In this document: in pieces, positions 1 to 12,470 of the stretch
Layout of the letters: each line of letters begins with the position of its first letter
Position numbering within the stretch: the first letter of the stretch is position 1
NCBI GenBank assembly: GCA_014925825.1
Contig: JACGCK010000050.1
Coordinates: forward strand, 233,010-297,009
Reading direction: 5' to 3'
Source of the DNA: Pholiota molesta
Taxonomy: Eukaryota; Basidiomycota; Agaricomycetes; Agaricales; Strophariaceae
DNA length: 64,000 nucleotides
Made by a program: the position numbers and the translations under genes
The notes under the pieces: generated by a model
The model's database searches: none
What the model saw: only the letters and a program-made list of their open reading frames with translations
What the model was told of the DNA's origin: nothing

Positions 1-1062
1 CGGTTTAGCCGTCACCGAGGATGTATCATGTAGCAAAGATCCTGACGCCGGACACGGATGCAACGGGTTCGCCAAGGCAACCAGGGTGCAAAGCGCAATG
101 GCGCGCCTGCTGGCAGTGCAGGAACGCGTGCGCAACGCGGTGTACAAGCAGGGCAGGTGGCTGGTGGCACACATCGCGGCGTACCCAGCGCATGCGTAGA
201 GCGGCGCACGTCATATGGGGATGGGAGCGCGAGACGCTGTCCTCGTACCGCGGGAACGCGCTGAAGCACACACGGGATGGCGCGGCTTGCCACTTGGACA
301 CAACAACGCCACGGGAGCGTGTTGCATTGATGGCGGAGCCTGATATACCAACGCAAGCGCAGGGCAAGCGCTCAGGCATTGAGCACCGCGCTCCCTTGTA
401 AGTATCTTTGTATGCTTGTTACGCATATTACAATAGAAGTCCCATTGAAATAGACTACCCACAAGCAGGCACTCCATACGTTAATACTTCAATTACTCAA
501 ATTACGCCCCCCGCATGCGCAAGCACCATTGCTACAGGAAGTCGAGCCAAGGAGGGCAAGTGCCTTGTACCATCGAACATCCGCTCTCCTCCTCGGAAGC
601 GACGGCGACGCCCACCGCCGGACACCGCCTGGAGCCGGGATTCTGGGGGTGCGCCCCGCGCGCGATCCAGACGCATTGTGGCGCCTCCGACCTGGCACAC
701 ATGGCCCCATCGATCTGGATTCTGTGTTAGCGCACGGGCGGCTGGCAGCGGACCATATGAGGGCTGCGCTGTCGCGCGATCCGCTGTCGGTGTGATTATA
801 CTACGCCTTATGCACCGTAGGCAACCGAACGCACTCCACAGGAATCACGAAGAGAATCATGCCGCTCGTGACCAAGTGCCCCTCTCCCTTGCAATTTCGC
901 GAAGCGGCGCGCGTCATGTGGTGGATGGAGAGCGAGATACGGTCCTGGTAAGACAGGAATGCGCTGAAGCACAGCCGGGGCAGCGGGGCTTGCCACTTAG
1001 ACACAACAACAACGGGCGCGGGTACCGGAAAGATCATGTTGTCTTGGGATATACGCCCGCGG
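1..1062. repeat. Decayed upstream remnant (unidentified) before F-box copy 1
   Basis: No intact gene is visible. Bases 1-180 match, in inverted orientation, the sequence upstream of F-box copy 7 (about 55.9-56.2 kb); both begin with a GTCACCGAGGATGTA block and continue through the same GCCAAGGCAA segment. A second motif, about 110 bp with GGCGC(G)CGTCAT and GCGCTGAAGCACA, occurs at about 200-320 and again at about 895-1010, and a third time at 43.36-43.46 kb upstream of F-box copy 6. Bases 328-430 resemble 12346-12470. The pieces look like parts of an older duplicated gene or element carried along with the F-box module. The original product is unknown. Confidence 0.5.
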
Positions 1063-1225
1063 TGCGCATCATCCAATTCATCGGTGCAAGAGTTGGCTAA
1101 TTATAAGCAGGCTTCCTACATAAGCGTGGCAAACTTGTCCAACTTCGGCTTCATGCAGTCCTCGTGAATCCGATTACGATCGACAACGGTCTATCTGATT
1201 CCTCGTCATTTTGATATTGCAAACA
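1063..1225 (+). promoter_or_regulatory. Conserved upstream segment of the F-box family
   Basis: A segment including GCGTGGCAAACTTGTCCAA and TTTCGGCTTC, then a GATTACGATC block, lies just before the start codon here. It recurs, with changes, before copy 2 (about 19367-19464), copy 3 (about 31083-31210), copy 4 (33009-33139), copy 6 (43498-43632) and, on the other strand, copies 5 (39285-39420), 7 (55792-55940) and 8 (58283-58420). Such conservation in eight copies suggests promoter plus 5' untranslated region, though recent duplication alone could also explain it. Confidence 0.5.
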
Positions 1226-2747
1226 ATGCCCATCTCAACACCAAGTGAGCTCCCTACAGAGCTAATCGAGAAAATCATAGATGAGGCCTTTTATTCCCAA
1301 CTCTCTACTGACACCGTATCCGAAAATAAGATGGTCGATCCCGGAATGCTGTCTTGTCTTGCCCTCGTCTCACACATCTTTCGACAACGCATAAATGCCC
1401 ACCGATTTTCGATTGTGTCCTTCCAGAGAACCGATTCTACACCACCCCCACTTCCTTATATCCATGCATTCCTAGATCTGCTGCAATCGGATGTTTGGGT
1501 AGCGCCCAGCATGGGGGTTGCGCGTCATGTCCGGAAGTTGGTGTTGATTCTGGGTAAGTGCATCAACATGCATGGCGACAATGTTCCACATCCGGCGATA
1601 GAAGACGGGTCGTTAACAACGATAATGAATACCGTCTTTCGAGGAGATGGAGGCTACCCATACTTGACAAGCGACTATACGCTAGCATTGTGGGGGTTTG
1701 CGGAATGGGAAGGGGACGTGAACAACAATGAATTCGTCTCCAACATCGAGAGCCTATTGGATACCCGCATTACGACGTTGGAATTGAAATACCTCCATGG
1801 CGTTCCTCCGACGATGCTAAAAGGACGACAGGTTAAACACATCTCCATCTCTAACATATCATTTCAGTGGACTTGGAATTCTCAACACGTTCCAGAGTAT
1901 ACGGCCCTGGGACCATGGAAGTTCAACCACCTCGAGAGCTTGGATATACTTGGCGCGCAAGGCTTTTTCGATCTCATCACTCCAGGCAAATTTCCCATGT
2001 TGAAAGCTCTGTCGTTCACCCTGGTGGACAGTCGAATGGCCAACTCCATTTCCTATTATTGGCGACATTGGGCCGTGCTAGAAGACCTCACGCTCAACTT
2101 CTACAGCGGTACGTTGAATTTGATACTACTCCACTCAGAACTAGAGTTCCCTTTGCTCAATCACGAATCACGATCACCGCACAGAGCATGTCTTTCCGGG
2201 CTTCCGTGTGGATTACAGGCATCTGTCCCGTTTGACAAGGCTTACCATTAATCTGCTGCTCGTAAAATACAACAGCAGCAGTACGTCGATCGAATCCTCC
2301 ACACACCAAATCCTCAATCTCCTCGACCCGCACCTGCCACCCCTCTCCCGCCTCGAGATATCCATCGCCCGCGATTTTATTGCCGACTCAATTCTCTATC
2401 AAGAGATCGGCCTCGTCCACGATATCCCCACCGAGATCGACTGTGCGGCCATCGACGCTGTCCTCGCGCAGCACCCTCCGTCCGCGATTTCCACGATCGC
2501 CCTTCGATTTCGAATCACGCTTTGGCGCGACGTGGGGACCGCGCTGTCGTTGGAGACGTTCCGGCAGGACGGGCTGGCGGTGCTGCGCGAGGCGTTCCCG
2601 CGGCTGAACGCGGGCCCGCGGCGGCGGGTGTATGACAGCGAGGTGTCGACAACGACGATACCGCAGACATGGGAAGATCGGGGGCAGGTGGATGTGCTGC
2701 AGTACCGGGGGATGTTTTCCGTTGAGTATACCACGACGACAACATGA
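1226..2747 (+). CDS. F-box-like protein, subtelomeric paralogue copy 1
   Basis: Two-exon model: 1226-2108 and 2185-2747, 481 aa, intron 2109-2184 (GTACGT..CACAG). The N-terminus (LPTELIEKIIDEAF, then LALVSHIFRQRINAHRF, residues about 8-60) has the spacing of fungal F-box domains, which bind Skp1 in SCF ubiquitin ligases. The rest is rich in regularly spaced Leu/Ile (HLESLDIL, LEDLTLNF, PHLPPLSRLEI), as in leucine-rich-repeat substrate-binding halves of F-box proteins. The start was chosen because MP(I/V/T)..PSELP is common to the paralogues. The exon-1 frame stays open past the donor and stops about 145 bases later, so splicing is needed; the acceptor sits at the same place in all copies. Nearly identical to broken copy 7 in inverted orientation. 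The substrate is unknown; F-box assignment is by motif only. Confidence 0.75.
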
Positions 2748-2919
2748 AAGCACGATATATATATATAGCCGGAAACTACGCACCTGCGCTAGAATTCAAC
2801 CCGATCGTATGTGCCTCGATCCCTGTTGGAATTTTGACTGGTGAACGATATTATCTCCCGCTATCGGCCGAAAGTATGCACCTTAGATAGAGGCAAGAGG
2901 AATTGAGTAGTATACAACA

Positions 2920-3400
2920 TGTACCGTGGATGCCGTTGAAGCTGGTGTTGGTAGGTGGAGATGAGAAGGGCGATAGAGCGGAGAGGCTTGTTGCTGGTGC
3001 TCCGGCCGCTTGCGGCGCCATGGATATCGTCCCGAACATCACGCTCCAGCGCATCGCCGGCCCGCCCACGTCCATCACCACCAAAACTGCCGCCGCCGCC
3101 GCCACCACGTACGCCTGCGCAGTCCCCGCGTGCGCGCAGATGTTCGTCACGCTTGTTAGCGCGCTTGACCTCCACGTGAACGTGGAGGCAAACAACGCAC
3201 ACGTTCGGATGCCCTGGAAAGTGCCACGTGCGGCTCAAGGTGCGCTCGGGGTTCATGCAGCATCTGGAGAGCCGCGCTTGCGGGGCGGCGAAGATGACCA
3301 GGTCAGCGTTCGCGTCTGCTTGGAATATAGCGTATGTCTAGTATCTACTCTAGCTACAGCCAATCTACGTGCACCTCATCATTATTTCCAATTCGATACG
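2920..3400 (+). pseudogene. Remnant of the C2H2 zinc-finger gene (exon 3 part)
   Basis: The translated plus strand reads MDIVPNIT, then GPPTS, TTYACAVPACAQMF and LDLHVN, matching exon 3 of the intact zinc-finger gene at 21430-22502 (MDIVPNIT, GPPTS, YECAVPECVQTF, LDLHLN). The match continues, with frame changes, into the segment for HLESR-CG and the 3' end around 3300. The CxxxxC part of one finger survives, but the reading frame is broken after the LDLHVN segment and there is no 5' part. It lies downstream of F-box copy 1. Confidence 0.75.
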
Positions 3401-4330
3401 ACATTTACAGCCGGATTATGCGCTTGACCAATTCACCTCGCGTTCTATGCGACGAAATATACAAGTGGATTATTTGATTTCGAATCTACTTAAAATACGA
3501 TCTACCCAAGCATCTCGTCAGATCGCAGGTTTCTCGGTTGCGTCGATAAACAGCAATCTCTCTGGCAAACACTAGGTAGAAGATGTGGCAGGCCTGAACA
3601 TCTCACAGAGACCAGCAGCGTCATTCGCAAATCTTAGAGTCCCGCATCTGATACACTCTTTCGCAGCGCGGTGGCCTCGGTACATCTGCCCCAATCCTGA
3701 TCGAGAGCGTTAATTGGATTCGATCTGTTACTCCTCCTTAGGATCAGTGAAACCTCCAACAACGGGTGCCAGTGGTACAGACCGCGACGCGCCACATACC
3801 TACAAAATCACAACCCGTGACGCAAATACCATCCTCCATGTCCCACAACTCCAACACCCATCGACACAAGAGGTGTCCATGCACGCATCCATTCAAAGAT
3901 GTATCAACCCCAAACCCAAATAAGCACGCACCACCCACACACAACCACTTCTGACGCCCGCCCACCGGAACATATGGACTGTTTTTTTTTCAGTTCAGCG
4001 CACAGGAGAACGGGCAGCTGGCGTGCTATCAGCCCGCCCAGTCTACTTGTGCGCAATTAAACACCACGAATGCCGGTGGGCAGCGGAGTGGAGGGCTCGT
4101 TGGATGGGGAACGCGCCGCAGAAGAAGAAGGTGGATGTAAGTCAGCAGGAGCAAGAACATGTTTAGCTGCAACGCGGAATCCTGGATAGGATCGTCTCCT
4201 GGAGCGCATCTCGGCATGGACGACTGAGATGCGCGTGGGATCTGAGGACAACATTCGCGCCGTGCTCGCGTGCAGGAGGATGAACCGTCCCCGTGACGAA
4301 TGAATACCACGACCCACGCTCATACACATG
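3400..4330. other. No gene recognised
   Basis: Only short open frames without family features. The beginning (3320-3470) resembles 43.02-43.14 kb, the flank of another zinc-finger remnant, so it is probably duplicated non-coding sequence. Confidence 0.5.
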
Positions 4331-5185
4331 CGCCGCGCGCGCCTCGGCGTAACTCTCGGCGTAGATCCATCCATGACGAGCGCATCCGCGCATCTTCGAC
4401 GTCTGGAGTCGACCCCTGGCCTCGCGCGTTTATCCCCTATTGGCCAAAAAGAAAAGAAAGGAAGTAACAAAACGAGATAGGGCGGTGGGAACACCGGCGC
4501 ACGTTCGGGACACGAGATCAGGAGGTAGAGCACCGCAGACATCCAGCGCACTCAGATCGCCTCTCGCTGGTCGTTTGGTTTGACAGCAACCGCACGAGCG
4601 CACGCCCATCCCATGGCGGGAGCGTGCCGCACGTACTGGTGACGAATCGCAGAGAATCAGATGAAGGCGAAGCGGGTGGTAAGAGGTGTGCAAGCAGTGG
4701 TGAAGCAGGATAGGAAAGTAGGAAGGCATCGCACCACCCTCTTCCACCACAGATGATTAGAAGCGCATGAGATACGGATAACGGTCCACATTAGATGCGG
4801 GGATGGAGCGTTTGGATAGGGGAAAGAGGGAGAGTAGAGACAGAGCTGAAGATCGCGCACCGTACATTGGATATATACATAACACCTCAACAACTAACAG
4901 CCTACATCCAATGAATGACGGAGGGAACCTGCGATATAGGCACGTCGTGGAATTTGGAGCCTAGCACTGGTGAGCGAGAGCCGTCATGGGAAGACCTGTG
5001 AGCATGCCTACAAAGCGCTATGGAAGTCGAAACATAGTGCACAGCTCGAGAAAAAAGCGCTAGGATGAGAGGGATCATAGTGGTGGTGGAAGTTGGGTAG
5101 AGGGGAATTGGAGGGGAAGGCAACGACCATTTGATGTGAATGAAAGCCCTTGCCAAACAGATCTCGGCAGCGATGCCTATTGCGG
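4330..5185 (+). repeat. Degenerate copy of repeat family R1
   Basis: This stretch aligns, in order and in opposite orientation, with 17690-16800. Shared blocks include GCATCCGCGCATCTTCGAC (4380s), AACCGCACxxGCGCACGCCCA (4590s), TTGGATATATxCAT (4868-4881), the CTAACAxCCTACAxCCAATGAA block (about 4890-4915) and GAAAGCCCTTGCCAAACA (5143-5160). Translation in one frame retains HPSHGGS and SDEGEAGGKR, matching RPALGGS and SDDGGAGGKR in the other copy, so the family was once protein-coding. Stops interrupt all frames here. Function unknown. Confidence 0.55.
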
Positions 5186-5189
5186 TATG

Positions 5190-8100
5190 GTAAGTGGACA
5201 TCGCGGCACTCACTGCCGAGCTATATTTGCTAGAGGCTTCGGACCGCTACAAGACAGCACCTCTCTCTCCGCTCTCCCACCCAACTCCCATCGACTGTCG
5301 CCCACTGCTGATTCACCACGATATCCGCGCTTTGGACACCCAATCATCGATCTTCGCATTGACCACCACCACCACGCTCCCATCCACTTATGTCCCATGC
5401 ATGGGGAACCACGTGAACGACATCTTCGCCGCTCGTTGCCTGCCTGTTATCCAGTCCTCTTGCATGTATCACTCCTCTGATGGAATCCGAGTCCGAGCAC
5501 GACACGGCGAATCCCTCGCGCCCATGGAACCCTCGACAGTGTCAGGCTGCACCCCTAGGTTGTTCCCCAGCCTCTGCTCCATGAACAGCCGGACGCCTAC
5601 CATTGTCAATGGTTAGTGGATGTCAATGGTTCATGTGCGAGCGTCTCAAACGCAGGGACCTTCTATGAGGTGTGTGATCGGTACTCTCCTAAGTACATAC
5701 GCCTTCCGCTTTCTCCCATGGTCTTCCCGTTCTATCCCTGTGTCGATGGCGTTCGGGACCGTCTATATCCTTCCCCTCTGCATCACTCACATATCAAAAC
5801 TTCCAAGTTCACAATGGTCCGCAGCGCGTGCAGCCTGTACGCCAGCTGCCTTCCTTGTGTATCCATGATCATGGTGAGTAGTGCAGAGAGATGCTGTGGA
5901 CGCGTTCAACGCCAATGGAACTACCCCACCGTTCTGCCCCACACCGCCGTCTGGGGCGAACATACGTATATCATACCGCGATTGCACCGGTGCGCGGGTG
6001 CAGTTCCTCGCGGTGTGTTCTGCTTTGTCTGCATGCAACGCGTACATACTCTCCCTGCATCGGATAGACACGATTTATGTTATCTTCCCAACCATCACGT
6101 CTTCTCGTTCTCGCCCAGACGTCTCAAGGTTATCTACGCGCCCATCACGACCCCACCCCAGCCTCCCCGCAGTCTACAACGAAATTGCGCAGCGGAGAAT
6201 ACGGCACAGCCTGGTAGCACCCAGCTGCCTGGCCTTCTGTGCATTTTTTTTTGTGGAACCGGGGACACGGGGAGGCTGGATGTGTGATTCAGAGGGTCCG
6301 CGGAGCGCGATCGGTGTTATGGGCGGTATGGTTGGTGTATGTCGTCTCGGGTGGTCCGGCTTCGCTGTGGGTCACATAGAGATGTCGTGGTGTCGCAGGA
6401 CGCCGATATATCGTAGACAAACGGATATTGCGGAGTGACAGTGGCTGGCGGGAAGCTCCTCGCGCGCGCACGGGCTACGCGCGGCGGGTGCTTATCGCTT
6501 TCCTGACGCACCGTGTTTGAGTACGTTCTTGGATACATGTTGTGGTACATTGTATTCGCCTTTGAGAGTTTACAGATGGACCAGATGTCCTGATGGCCGA
6601 TACCGAAATCCGTTGAGATCTAGCATCGAAATCTAATTCTACTCACTGGCATGTTAATATGATTGAGCTTAAACTGAACACTTCACTGGTATATACTTAC
6701 CAGACGGTAGATATTGAGCGCAAGACGACTCAAGTCCAGGCTAGTTATAGATGTCCTGATGTCGCTACGAAGTACATTATGTTGTGGGTAGTATATGTGG
6801 TCCACCAGACGCAGATGTCGCGATAAAATTAGGCCAGTTACTAATCAGCAATTCATTCGATGATAATTCGAAAGACACTACGCTTAACAAGCATAAAAGG
6901 CGGTAAACAATCGACCAAATCCATTCATTACTTCCAATGAATTCGCTACCCCATCAAAATAAGTCCGAGTGGCCATTATGTATGTATTTACCAGGTGTCA
7001 TGCAGTCCAGAAAATAAGATGAACTGTCTCTATAGGTGACGCCGACGCTAACGGCAGCGATGAAGCACACAAACATGTATGCCTCTTCCCTCCATGCTGC
7101 TATAAACCATAATCGCAGACCTGCCCTGGCCTCTGGCTATCCAGAAAGGAATATTTGGGCGAAAAGAAGGCTGGGGCTCCAAGCCGCAGTCTCCCCCGTC
7201 GCTCAGATTATGTTAGAAGACGCCATCGGCCAGGGCAGAGGTTTCGACGGTCAGCCAAGAAGTTAAGTCGCTTCGCATCCGACAGATCATGAATGAACGC
7301 ATGCAGACATGGCGCCTCTATGGCTGGCCGCGGTACCCGCAGAGCCACATCCCAGCATAGACAATCGACATGCGCACCAGGGATTGTCTTGTCGTATAAG
7401 CAGTGAACTAGTGACGCCCAGGCCCACACACCGATGCATCTGCACAATTTCCTGCGTGACCTACAAATTCGACAGCGGAATAACCATCAGCCCGGAACTT
7501 GCGACGCACGTACGCCATCCCTGGCCGGCGCACCCAGGGGCCTCAGTGAGCTGTTACGAGTATCAAATCCACCACGACGCGCCGGAAACGCAAACACAGT
7601 GTCGCATAGCAAGGTGCGCCATCCATGCGTGCCACGGAACGGACCTGCCTAACCCCGCACGTATGCTAGCACTTGACAAACGCAAGGAAGAGAGCTAGCC
7701 CAGGCAGAGGCCAGCTCAATACGCCCCGTTGCGTGGTAGAAGGTGGAGTGCGGGGGTGGGCGGTTGGTGGCTATCACGGACGGCAGGCTGGGTACACGGG
7801 AGGGGCGATGACAAGATGGTCAAGTTCATGGGCAGAGTCGTCTGCTTGAGAGTCAAAGCTGAAAAGAAAACACAACAAACGACGACGAAATGCGAATCAG
7901 ACTGGCAAAACCGAGACAACGCGCAACATCAGAGTACGCGCATCCCGTCGTGAATGCGCGGAGATCTAACGCGAAACTGTTCAATCTGGCGGGGCGATTC
8001 CAGCCACGCACGTAGATGCACGACCCCTGCCCGCTCCCGAAGCTCGACAGGTGAAAGAAACCACAATCGCATGGACCACGGCACCCAGCATGCACGAGTA

Positions 8101-8600
8101 ATGTCGATCCATGCACCGAGACCGGGGCGTGGTGCATCATCATGGATACCGAATCATCACCTAGCCCACCCCCCACATTCGACATTGTATCGTATCAGCG
8201 CACGAGAGAGTCGGTGGAGGGCCGATGAGTCCACCTCGTTGCTAGGCTCGTAAGGATGCGCGGATGCGACTTTGAGAGGAGTGGAATGACAAAGACGGGG
8301 ACCACGTACCTCCAGTACAAGTCAATATCTCATATCCGTGGCCTCTTAAGACTGGCTAACCCACTATCGAGATCAATCGAGCAACAGTAGGCGCCTGGAA
8401 TTGAGGCGGGTGGACTTCAGTACTAGGCGTGGCAGAGGACCGTGGACGCCATCGAGGTTGGCGCTGATGGGCGGTAGATGGGATGGGACGGTAGATCAGA
8501 GTTTAGAGGAGGGGTCTCGCAATGCCAAGGACTAAGGCATGCGAACGACATCTCCAGTGGCAGTATACAGAGGGGTGCGGTGGTGCGATGTGTATGCACT
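5190..8600. other. Gene-poor subtelomeric sequence, no gene recognised
   Basis: Open frames up to about 220 codons occur (for example 5616-6287 on the plus strand), but none shows a known motif, plausible splice-linked continuation or a recurring homologue in the window. AT-rich patches (about 6560-7000) alternate with GC-rich ones. Probably decayed duplicated sequence. Confidence 0.4.
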
Positions 8601-8690
8601 GCAGGAAACGGCAACGCGGTCGATGTAAACCTTCGAAGCCCTTGCCAAACAAATGGCACTGATGGCCGAAATGCCTGACGTAGGCCGCCG
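8600..8690 (+). repeat. R1 3'-end motif copy
   Basis: AAGCCCTTGCCAAACA followed by a CACTGATGGCCGA block (8636-8672) matches the same motif at 5143, 12315 and, inverted, 16823. It translates in one frame as FEALAKQMALMAEMPD. Confidence 0.5.
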
Positions 8691-8699
8691 CAGCGCTTT

Positions 8700-11600
8700 G
8701 CACGGATGACCTCTCTTCTGCCTTTATACCTCGCACGCATGCTAGCCAGGGTGTGCGAATTCGTTACAATCGGATTACATCGAAAGTATGCTATGCAACA
8801 GATATACTTACTCGAGGAGCAGTTAAACAAGAAGTTGCTTACGACGATTGTGAGACGAACTTGAGCCGAACTGGAATCGGGCAATATCCTCGCACTTTGT
8901 CTACTATCGATACTACAAATACTAATTTGGGCTAAATGCATTTAATTATTGAAGGATTTTGCAGTCCAATATTATTCGCGTGCGTGAATGTAGCGAACTC
9001 GGACCTATCTTCACATTTTTATGTGTATAAAATATTACTTGTACCAATTCTGCCAGTGGTTAAATTTACGCGACTCAAGACCTCACACGCGACCCCCATC
9101 TCAGACACACATCCTCTCCACAGGGACGTGCACAGTCAACCTAGCTAGCCAGAGAACACAACTGAACAACGGAAGGATGGGCTATGGTCTTTCCAGGTAG
9201 GCGCGTTACACAAAAAAAAACACCAAAGCGAAACAGGAAGGCAACGCGTCGACGAAGGCTGCTGATGTGCACCAGAAGGCTAGTCCACATATTTGCCGAG
9301 AACGCCCTAGCATTTAATACGCGCATTCTGCCATGCGCATTACATGAACACCAGGCGTACACGTGTGATAAGCCTCGGGCGCACATCTTGACCGTCTGGA
9401 TAGATTTTTGCCCGAAATGGTCATGGTACATGCAGGTGTAATAAGAGTGCAAGGCTCGTGTCGTTGGTAACAGTCCAAACACGATGAAGCAGGCATACTG
9501 AACAGAGACTATAGATTGTGGTCATACCACGCATGGGAACGAATCTGTCCGCCCCACTCCCCCGTACGTACAAACGTATATACCACCGCACCGAAGAGAT
9601 CACCGACAAGATAGCCAGCGTTTACATACTGTTGCGGGAAAGATTGCTTGATGAACACGGCGGGATGGGTATGCAGGCATCCCTGACGTGGCGCAGGCAA
9701 GGAAAGAGTAGTGATAATGGGAGGGTGCAGGGGGTGTAGACAAGACGACATTCACACCTTCTATATCAGTGAATAGTCTAGTTTATATACGGAGTATGGA
9801 CGCCCCAATGAGGAACCATCGATATTCGATTTGGTAGTCGTCGCGCCATAGCAGGAATCCAGGTGCGCTTGGGATAGAGGTGCGCGCAGTCAGCCGCGGT
9901 ATCCGTTCTGAAAGAACTTTGCAGAGCTCTGAGAAGGCCATATCGACTCCGCGAACAGCAGGGCACATGTACATAGAAAGATGAGGAATGCTCACGAGGA
10001 GCCACGTTGAATCTTCGCTCATTTCGAAAGATGGATACATCCTCTTTGGCATCGAGATTTCCACATTTGTCGTTCGTTCGTTCGTACTTACTATGAATCA
10101 GGGCCATGGTCTGATTGCTACAAAACTCTATACAATGGCATATGTGGTTTCGCTGTTTCATATTCTACCGGCCAAAATAAAAATCGCAGTAATTGAATTA
10201 TTGAATAGAGGTGGTACAAGAAATAAATGAACGACAGAATGATTAAGTATGGAACGGCCCCAAAAAGCCTGGCACAAGTTCAGAATCAAGGGCACGGTTA
10301 CAATAGTAAATGAAGTAGCGAGCTTTAGAGTATATTTCGTCCGTACGTTGGAGCATCCAAAATGATGTGCGTGGAAAACATGCATATTCATATGTATAAC
10401 AAAACACAAAATGGCTAGGCTATGTAGCGCTACTCGGACGATTCCTACACGTTCGAGCTTCAAGTAAACACTACATGCATATCTCGGCACCCAAGGCCCC
10501 AGACGCACCGCACCAAAGGTGCCAGAGTAATACCCTCATATCATCTAGGACGACGCGCGAGCGGAGAACACCGCCGACGCTAGGACAGTCGAGGGCGGCA
10601 CCGCGCGAACGTCCGACTCCGGCCTAGATCGATTGATCAGGAATGACGCAGTGGGCAAAGGGAGAATACAATTATACCTACTACGTGCGACGTACACGAT
10701 AGGGTGGCGATCCCGAAGGATGTGGGCGGAAGAGGCATAGAGTGAGCGCGCTCCATCGATCCTTTCGGGTAGTCGACGTCTCGACAGGCGCCAGTAAACT
10801 AAACTAGCTCCTGTGTTCTATAGAGGAAGTCGAATGTCAGTCAGAAGCTCTGAAGGATCTCTTCGACGTTCTACAAGCGCGCTCGAGGTGAGGCGGGTCT
10901 GTTCGCTGGTGATGGTGATAGAAGAAAAGACCAAGCGTAATGGATCGCACATCTTCGAGAAAATTCGTGAATTAAATTTCGACGGAATCAATAGACAAAT
11001 TAGAGTCCGAAAACGAGAAGAAGAAGAAGAAGAAAAGCAAGGAAACAAAAAAAGTTGTCAACGAGGCGAGCAAAATAATACCAGCGGAATGATCTCGCAT
11101 TCCCGCCCCAGGATAACAAAACACACGCCCTACAGCGCAGCATAAGCGAAAGGCGCGCACAGCAGATTAATCGGCTGAGCCTACGCCCTGGTACATGCAT
11201 GCAACCACGCTGGGCCGCGCATGCTCCAACGCCTAGGCGGTTATCGCTAATCAGCAGATGCGCGCATCCGATGCGCATGGTCCTCTGTGGATGCCCGTAC
11301 CCATTCGTGCCCCATACATGAGAGAAATGACATCACAACATCAACAACGAAAAAGCAACAACTCCGCCAAATTGAACACGAAGAAAGAAAAACAAGATAC
11401 GGCGCCGGGAACTCTAGCGCAGCGTCGGTACATGCTCCTGATACATGCTATATGCAACAGCACTGCAGACGGTAGGGCACCGGCGAACATATCCACCCAG
11501 CCCGCCTCTCCATGGATCCTGATCTAAAGCGCACAGTCACCACCGGTGGAAGTGCGACACACCCTGGTGACAAGTGCGCGAGCTGGAATCAAGGTGGGGG

Positions 11601-12110
11601 CGGGCTTGTTGCGTGCGATCGTCATTGATGCGAGATATATAATGGCGCACACCTCAAACGCACGATTCACGTCAAGCACAGGCGCTTTGGAAGTGAATCA
11701 GACGCTCGATGAAAGGGAAACAGTCACTGTCGCACGAAACGCGATGACGCCACGACGCCTCTGCAGGATCCATACAGGCACCCGCCGTATGGACCAAAGT
11801 CTGACACACCATCAGTGACGCCAAATGTATCAGCCCCACCTCCCCGTATCGTTAGAAACATCAGAGCAGCGCAGAGGGGGAAACCTGCCCAAGAACAAGC
11901 CCATCCGGCCCCTTGCGCAGGTGGATCACAACGAATGCGGGGATGGGGCTTTTCCATAGAGGCGAAACAGAGCGCGCGCAGATGGAGTGGACGATCACGC
12001 ACCTGATATGGACAGACTTTGCGGCGGGATCGCACGGATGCACGCGATATCCATGGCGCACACTCCATGGCCAGCGATCTGTAGTGGGGACCTGAGATGG
12101 AGGTTGGAGG
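8700..12110. other. Gene-poor subtelomeric sequence, no gene recognised
   Basis: No conserved motif in any frame. There is a short purine tract with GAAGAAGAAGAA at about 11018-11040. The 110-codon plus-strand frame at 10813 spans this tract and is not supported by homology or composition. Confidence 0.4.
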
Positions 12111-12114
12111 ACCG

Positions 12115-12470
12115 GGATGGCGGATGACGGCGCTGGAGCCAGGGCTACGCACTAATGAGCAAGAGACGATAGTGGGGTGGGGAGGGACAGTGCCCACCTG
12201 TGCAAAGGCCCAGAGAGCGTTGAGGTGTGCACGCCCAGGGAGGGCACAGCTGGATTGAACGAGATGTGGAGGCAGATGTTCAAGTTCGGCGACGAAGGCG
12301 TGCTGTGCCTGAACGCCCTTGCCAAACAGAGCTCGGCAGTGATGCGTTGATGGCCGATCCATCCTGACACAAGCGCAGGACAGAGGCAGTGAGCTTGCAG
12401 TGAGCACCGCACTCCCTCGAAAGTTTCTTTATATACATATACGCACCTCACAATAAACGTAAGTAGTTTT
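12115..12470 (+). repeat. R1-type remnant with 3' tail
   Basis: CGCCCTTGCCAAACAGA, CTCGGCAGTGATG and TTGATGGCC (12314-12354) repeat the R1 end motif. The following 110 bases, with GAGCACCGC and CTCCCT, match bases 328-430 of the window. Local translation around 12270-12340 gives FKFGDEGVLCLNALAKQSSAVM. Stops follow directly. This links the R1 family to the remnant upstream of F-box copy 1. Confidence 0.5.

Noticed and set aside
408..1100. 230-codon plus-strand frame upstream of F-box copy 1
   Set aside because: Spans two unrelated remnant blocks that recur elsewhere with broken frames; no domain.
1554..1610. GGTAAGT in F-box copy 1 exon 1 as an intron donor
   Set aside because: The frame is open through it in all paralogues, other copies have different bases there, and no acceptor at a sensible distance is conserved.
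10813..11145. 110-codon plus-strand frame with Glu/Lys-rich end
   Set aside because: The charged end is encoded by a GAA-repeat tract; no homologue or splice context.
11724..12407. 227-codon minus-strand frame
   Set aside because: No motif, covers an R1-type remnant on the other strand, composition explained by GC content.
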